The notes below the pieces were generated by a model. It was not told where the DNA came from. It did not search any database and was given only the letters and a program-made list of their open reading frames with translations. From contig WBMW01000425.1 in assembly GCA_013396635.1 (NCBI GenBank), positions 48,605-112,604 of the forward strand: DNA of 64,000 nt. Direction: 5' to 3'. This document shows positions 59,480 to 64,000 of the stretch, piece by piece. Every line of letters starts with the position of its first letter. Within the stretch, counting starts at the first letter, position 1. The position numbers and the translations under genes are program-made. This DNA comes from Penelope pileata (lineage: Eukaryota > Chordata > Aves > Galliformes > Cracidae).

Positions 59480-60029
59480 TGTCATAGTTTTGGCTGGGTT
59501 GGAGTTAATTATGTTTGTGGAAACTCATGATGCTGTGTTTTGGATTTGTGAGAAAACCAGTGGTGATAACACAGCGACGTTCCAGTTGTTTCAGAGCAGC
59601 ACTTGCACTGGGTCAAGGATGTTTCTGCTCCTGGTGCTGCCCTGCCAGCAATGGGGTGGGGGTGCACAAGGAGCTGGGAGGACACAGCCAGGACAGCTGA
59701 CCTGAATTGCCCAAAGGGATGTTCCATACCATATGGCATCACAGTCAGCAATAAAAGCGGGGGAGAAGGAAGGAGAAGGGGAGACACATGGAGTGCTGGT
59801 GTTTGTAAGAAACTGTTGCAGGTCATGAGCTCTGCTTCACTGGCAGCAGCTGAACATCTACCTGCTGATGGGAAGTAGCGAGTTGAGTTCTTGTGCTTGC
59901 ACACACAGCTTTTCTTTACCCACTAAACTGTTAGTATCTCAACCAATGAGTTTTCTCACTTTTTTTCTGGGGAGTGTGAGCAAGTGGCCATGTGGTGCTG
60001 AGCTGCCTGGAAGGGTTGGGCCACAGCAA
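59480..60029 (+). mobile_element. solo LTR of an avian endogenous retrovirus
   Basis: About 550 bp with the layout of a common bird ERV LTR. It begins TGTCATAGTTTTGGCTGGG. A TATA-like segment AGCAATAAAAGC lies at about 59747-59758, after the typical CCATACCATATGGCATCA. A poly(A)-like CACTAAACTG lies near 59920-59930, followed by the characteristic ATGAGTTTTCTCAC, and it ends near GGGCCACAGCAA. No gag, pol or env sequence flanks it, so it is a solo LTR left by recombination. CAACCC occurs on both sides (about 59471-59476 and 60028-60033), consistent with a short target-site duplication. I recognise the LTR type but cannot assign the ERV class with certainty (ERVL or ERVK have both been used for similar elements). 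Confidence 0.78.
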
Positions 60030-60060
60030 CCCTGTTCAAGCAGGGTGTCCCATACACAGA
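60030..60060 (-). mobile_element. CR1 3' tail, right half
   Basis: CCTGTTCAAGCAGGGTGTCC resumes the CR1 sequence interrupted by the LTR and fades within about 30 bp. Confidence 0.6.
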
Positions 60061-60991
60061 TGTGAAGAAGTTGCAATTAAAAGGCTTTGACAACAAGCTG
60101 CAAAATAGGGCTGCTACCCTCCATTAAATTCTTACTTATGATTCATGATTGACATTAAACAAGAACACCTAGAAGATCAATACTACATGTATTTTGCATT
60201 CAAAATTCTCTATGTAATGCGTAGTACCTGTACAGATGCTCCTTATGTGTCTCATCTGTACTATGTTAACCTCCCATATTAGAAGGAAGAAGGAAAGAGC
60301 ACAAGTCATTTTGTACTCCAGAGATGATATCCAGATTTCAAAAAGGCAGACTTCACAATAACTAGTTTGCTATAGTCACTAGAAATGTTTTGCTGTGTTA
60401 ACAAACAGACAAAAGCAAATCATAGATGAGATATCAAGAGCAAGGATGAAACTTTCAAACAAGATGGTACAAAAGAAAGTCATTGGGCATTTTATGCCTA
60501 ATGCATTGATAAGCAGGACTGAGTGAGAGAACCCTCTAAACTGGTCCATTGAGGAGCTCACAGTTCGGATCGTATTTCAACAGAAGAATTTACTAGTAGA
60601 ATTGAGAAGATAAAGTGGCTACTGAGTTTGGTACTTCAGAAGTAAACATGCCTTAAGCAATTATTTTGAAAAAATTGTGAAGATTTAACACACTTGAGAG
60701 AGAAGCTTCATTAGGGCTTTCTGACTTTAGGTGCCCATTTTTAATCACTTATAAAAACAGACAAAAACCTCACAAGCTTAAGATTATATTAATGGGGATT
60801 TTTTTTTTTTTAATCAGCATTTTAGTTATAACTAGAAGCCAAGTATTTCTAGCACTTTGGATGCGTGTGCACTCTTCAACATACTTTTGTTTCCCCCAAA
60901 CATGCAAGAACCCAAAATGCCAGAGCCAAAGGTACAGGTACAGGGCCATAGCAGTGCTGTTATCAGTGTGCTTCTGGAGCTGCTCTTTAAT

Positions 60992-61140
60992 ATCATAGAA
61001 TCATAGAATGGATCAGATTGGAAGGGACCTTAGAGATCATCTTCNCCCTCCTCTGGACCCGCTCCAACAGCTCCACATCCTTCTTGTGATGGGGGCCCCA
61101 GAACTGGACACAGTACTCCAGGTGAGGTCTCACAAGAGTG
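60992..61140 (-). mobile_element. CR1 LINE with internal sequence replaced by a single N
   Basis: Reversed tail ATCATAGAATCATAGAATGG to GGACCTTAGAGATCATCTTC, then N at 61045, then an internal CR1 region (CCCTCCTCTGGACCCGC, CCAGAACTGGACACAGTAC). In a complete CR1 these parts are several hundred bases apart, so the N stands for a collapsed or deleted segment. Confidence 0.9.
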
Positions 61141-62586
61141 GTCAAACAGTTTATCACAGTGCTGGCATATATGTATGTTTTGCTTGGTCTTTGCTTCTTG
61201 CTGGCACCACCTTCATCAAGGTGGTAACACGTGAGGTACCTTTTATTGCATATGTCCCAGTTATAATTCTCAATAGTTTATGGTTTTACATGTTCCATTG
61301 AACAGTCAAGTAAGTAAATAAAAATATATAAAATAAGGGTTATGTTTCTCAGTGAAATACATTGTTTGCTTATGTAAAAGAACGCTTACTGTGTGTAAAA
61401 TAAAGTCAAGCCTGTAACTCCTTTTTTCAGCAAAAGTTTCTTCCTCCTCTTGATTCTTCTTCTGCTAAGCACCTGTTTTTGTCCCTTGTTCCTTTTTGGC
61501 CAGTCCATCAAACAGAAAACTCATCTTTGTTTTGCGACACCTTAACAGAAGTTTTCTGAGATAGCTTTTGATGGAGCTTTGTTTAATGGTTACCTCCAGG
61601 AGCGCCTAATACAGAACTGATATCCCTTAAAGTTGAATTTCAGAAGTCCATTATACTAATGCTGTATGTTTGTGTGGCTGAACCTCTAATGTCGAAAATT
61701 GTCATGTTATTTAATCATGTCAAAGTTCAGCTAGTCTGATGTGATTTAATGTGGCTTTTCAGTTCTTGTGGTGTTCCCAAGCAGTTGTCTGGGAAGAGTT
61801 ACTGTGTAGTTGCTTTACTATCTGAGTGGATATTCTGCTCTCCTCATGAGTTTGCTTAATCTTATGATTTAAGCTACTCCAAGCAATACGTTAGGTTTTC
61901 TGAGCAAACGTGCCCACAGTGAAAACTAGGAAACCTGCTCTACTTTAATACTCTTGCTTAAAGATATTTTACTGTGTAGGCAGACTGCAAAACAGACTAT
62001 TCTGTTGTGGGTTATAGCTGATATGCTGATGTGTAGAAGCAGTCAATTATGTAGCCTCAGTGGATGATCCACAGGTGGAAATAATTACTGCTGAGGCACT
62101 TTGGCTCTAAATATTTTTCTTCTGATATACATATAGGTCCTCATATATGCATGCTCTCAAAACCTGATGGTAAAGTTGCATTTCTGTGGCCTTTCCAGTT
62201 ATCTCTCGAGGAAAAAAACTCATATTGCTCACTTTTTGTGTTAAAAAGAAATCTGAGGTACAACAGGGAACAGCTTAAGCTTATTGCTGAGCTCCTGAGA
62301 AGCTCATGAGCTGCTGAGGTGAGCCTGGTCCACAGGCTGCTGGTCACAGCTCTCCAGGCCTCATTGTGCTGCGTGTGCTGCTGGTGCCAGCAAGTCTGCT
62401 CAGCACCTGTGCTGCAGCCATGCTCTTCCTGAGCAGCACAGCTGGTTCCTGCACTCAGGAGGTGGCAACTGAGCTGGAGAAATCAGTGCTTTTAAGCAAG
62501 CAATGACTGCTGGAAATAGATGTGAGAAGGAGGATGTTGCCCTCTTCTCAAAGTAATGTTGAATAGTGGGACATGATACCTTATCA

Positions 62587-63003
62587 AAGAATCACAGAAA
62601 CACCAGGTTGGAAAGGACCTACAAGATCACCTAGTCCAACCATCCTCCAATCACCATCACTACCCACTAAGCTACTAAACCATATCCCATAGCACCTCAT
62701 CCTGACTCTTCTTGAACACCGCCAGGGACAGTGACTCCACCACCTCCCTAGGCAGGCCATGCCAGTGCCTGACCACTCTTTGGGAGAAGAAGTTTCTCCT
62801 TATATCTAACCTGAACCTCCCCTGGCACAACTTGTGGCCATTTCTTNGCAGATCCTTTTCTTCTGCACAGTCTTCCAGCCACTCTGCCCCAAGCCTGTAG
62901 TGCTGTGTGGGGTTGTTGTGACCAAAGTGCAGGACTCGGCACTTGGCCCTGTTGAACCTCATCCCATTGGCCTCAGCCCAGTGATGCAGCCTGTCTGGAT
63001 CAC
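62587..63003 (-). mobile_element. CR1 LINE with internal sequence replaced by a single N
   Basis: Reversed tail of a different subfamily (ATCACAGAAACACCAGGTTG, CACCTAGTCCAACCATC). The minus-strand frame carries RFNRAKCRVLHFGHNNPTQH, YRLGAEWLEDCAEEKDL and, on the other side of N (62847), CQGRFRLDIRRNFFSQRVV. The middle of the C-terminal ORF2 region between the two is missing. Confidence 0.9.
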
Positions 63004-63837
63004 CTTGTTGGAGGAAGGTGCTGTCCAGAAGAGGCTAAACAAGGACAGCAAGCATGTTCCACTATACATGCTATGTAGGGTTAGTTAACCGTGGCAACTG
63101 TCTAGTTGCTGTGATCATCTTGATATTTATGTATTAAGACTTGCTGGCCAGGAAACTGCCCTGTATTGCAGCCTTCTAGAAGAGGGAGAGTGCAGTGAAT
63201 GGCAGCTGATGGTCCCGTCCCTTTTCCTGCAGCAGATGGAGTGCAGTCCAGCATGTGCTCTGAGTTACCCTAGCTGCCTCAGCATGGGATGCTGTCAGGC
63301 TCAGAGGGCCTTGAAGCACTCCTTTCCTGTGCAGGTGGAGGAGCAGTGAACCAGGAAGGCTGTGACTTGCTCAGGTGGCACAAGATACCTGACAGCCATG
63401 GCCAGGTCACTGATAGCAAAGTCTCCAATGAAACAACACCTCCTGCATCTTGCAAGGACTCACAACTGGCTTGGCTGTTATTAGTAGGAAGTAAACAACT
63501 TGACTTTACCTTTAGAGTGATCATTTCTGTGCTAAACCTGAGGGATGTTATCCCTCTGGGTATCTGATCCAGCGTCCTGGTTCTGTGCACTGACTTGTGC
63601 TGATTTTTTACAGCAAGAAAGATGCAGACACAATTGAGGGCTGTTGTTTTGTCTGTCAGTGAGTGTGAGTTCCTGGAATATGGGAGACCTGCCTTTTGAT
63701 GTCACTGAATGCTTTGGGAGGCTGAAGGCTCATCTGCACCAGCACACCGCAGTGGTAGCAGCACAGTACCAAGAGCCAGGCCTTCTGAGCAGCAGGGGGC
63801 TTGCCTGGGAGAAATACCCTAGAATATCCACAAAATA

Positions 63838-64000
63838 TGCAGGTCACTCTGAAAGTAATGCCTCCTATCTTTTTGTCCGTGGAAACTACAACAAATACAA
63901 AAAGCACAATAGCACTGTTTGATAGAGCAAATTTTCAGTTGCAAAACACTACTTTTCAACATAGCCACCACCATTAGCCAATTCACATGGATGAGCTGAT
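63838..64000 (-). mobile_element. mariner DNA transposon (Galluhop-like), copy C, cut by the window end
   Basis: Left terminal repeat TCACTCTGAAAGTAATGCC next to a TA (63836-63837), then about 140 bp matching copies A and B. The transposase C-terminus reads on the minus strand as ANGGGYVEK plus stop (about 63950-63980). To the right of that point (63978-64000) the sequence no longer follows copies A and B, so this copy has a different internal structure. The element continues beyond the window. Confidence 0.8.

Larger units (their letters stand above)
56392..64000 (+). other. presumed CYSTM1 intron 2, 5' part
   Basis: Begins with a good donor (GTATGC). I searched the + strand by eye for the conserved C-terminal coding sequence (VYVVED, then CLTACWTALCCCC-like) and did not find it, so the intron probably runs past the window. 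It contains CR1 fragments, a solo LTR and a mariner start, listed separately. The 178-codon frame at 57564-58097 has no known motif. Confidence 0.55.

Noticed and set aside
56392..64000. Search for the last CYSTM1 exon and for PFDN1 exons
   Set aside because: Neither the cysteine-rich CYSTM1 C-terminus nor recognisable PFDN1 segments were found.
1..64000. CRISPR arrays, operons, phage or plasmid features
   Set aside because: Nothing of the kind. The sequence is vertebrate nuclear DNA with CR1 and mariner repeats and spliced exons.

Overview
The window is vertebrate nuclear DNA from a bird, most likely a galliform (chicken, turkey or quail group). The main evidence is the dense population of CR1 LINE fragments with the avian-type 3' end (repeats of ATTCTATG, seen as CATAGAAT on the + strand for minus-strand copies), deleted mariner copies resembling the chicken Galluhop family, a solo LTR of a common avian endogenous-retrovirus type, and one recognisable exon of a bird CYSTM1 gene. 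No bacterial, plastid or mitochondrial features are present.

Layout. Positions 1-350 look like the last part of a 3' UTR with a polyadenylation signal at 325-330. From 350 to about 46.2 kb I find no exon I can defend. This stretch holds CR1 pieces at 4.4, 6.0-7.3, 19.1-21.1, 28.4-30.2 and 33.7-35.1 kb, a much older CR1/L3-like LINE at 8.2-10.4 kb split by a mariner, a second mariner at 38.7-39.2 kb, and several simple repeats. A GC-rich, CpG-rich island at 46.2-46.6 kb is the best candidate for the promoter and first exon of CYSTM1. The first coding exon of CYSTM1 is clear at 56150-56391 on the + strand. It encodes the proline/glycine/tyrosine-rich N-terminal half. The last exon, encoding the cysteine-rich membrane segment, was not found before position 64000 and probably lies downstream. 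The rest of 46.6-64 kb is then intron with CR1 tails, the LTR (nested inside a CR1 tail) and the start of a third mariner.

Assembly state. There are two runs of N (29908-30027 and 48828-49024) and single Ns at 436, 528, 10836, 46538, 61045 and 62847. Several are clearly imperfect joins. One has a 25-bp sequence repeated on both sides, one has a perfect 185-bp repeat around a CR1 piece plus gap, and two single Ns replace hundreds of bases inside CR1 elements. Structure at these places should not be read as biology without checking the reads.

The window reads as an ordinary avian gene-poor segment. I did not find an undescribed system. The items most worth checking are nested transposon insertions that date each other, an uncharacterised miRNA-sized hairpin at 13704-13781, and the assembly artefacts.
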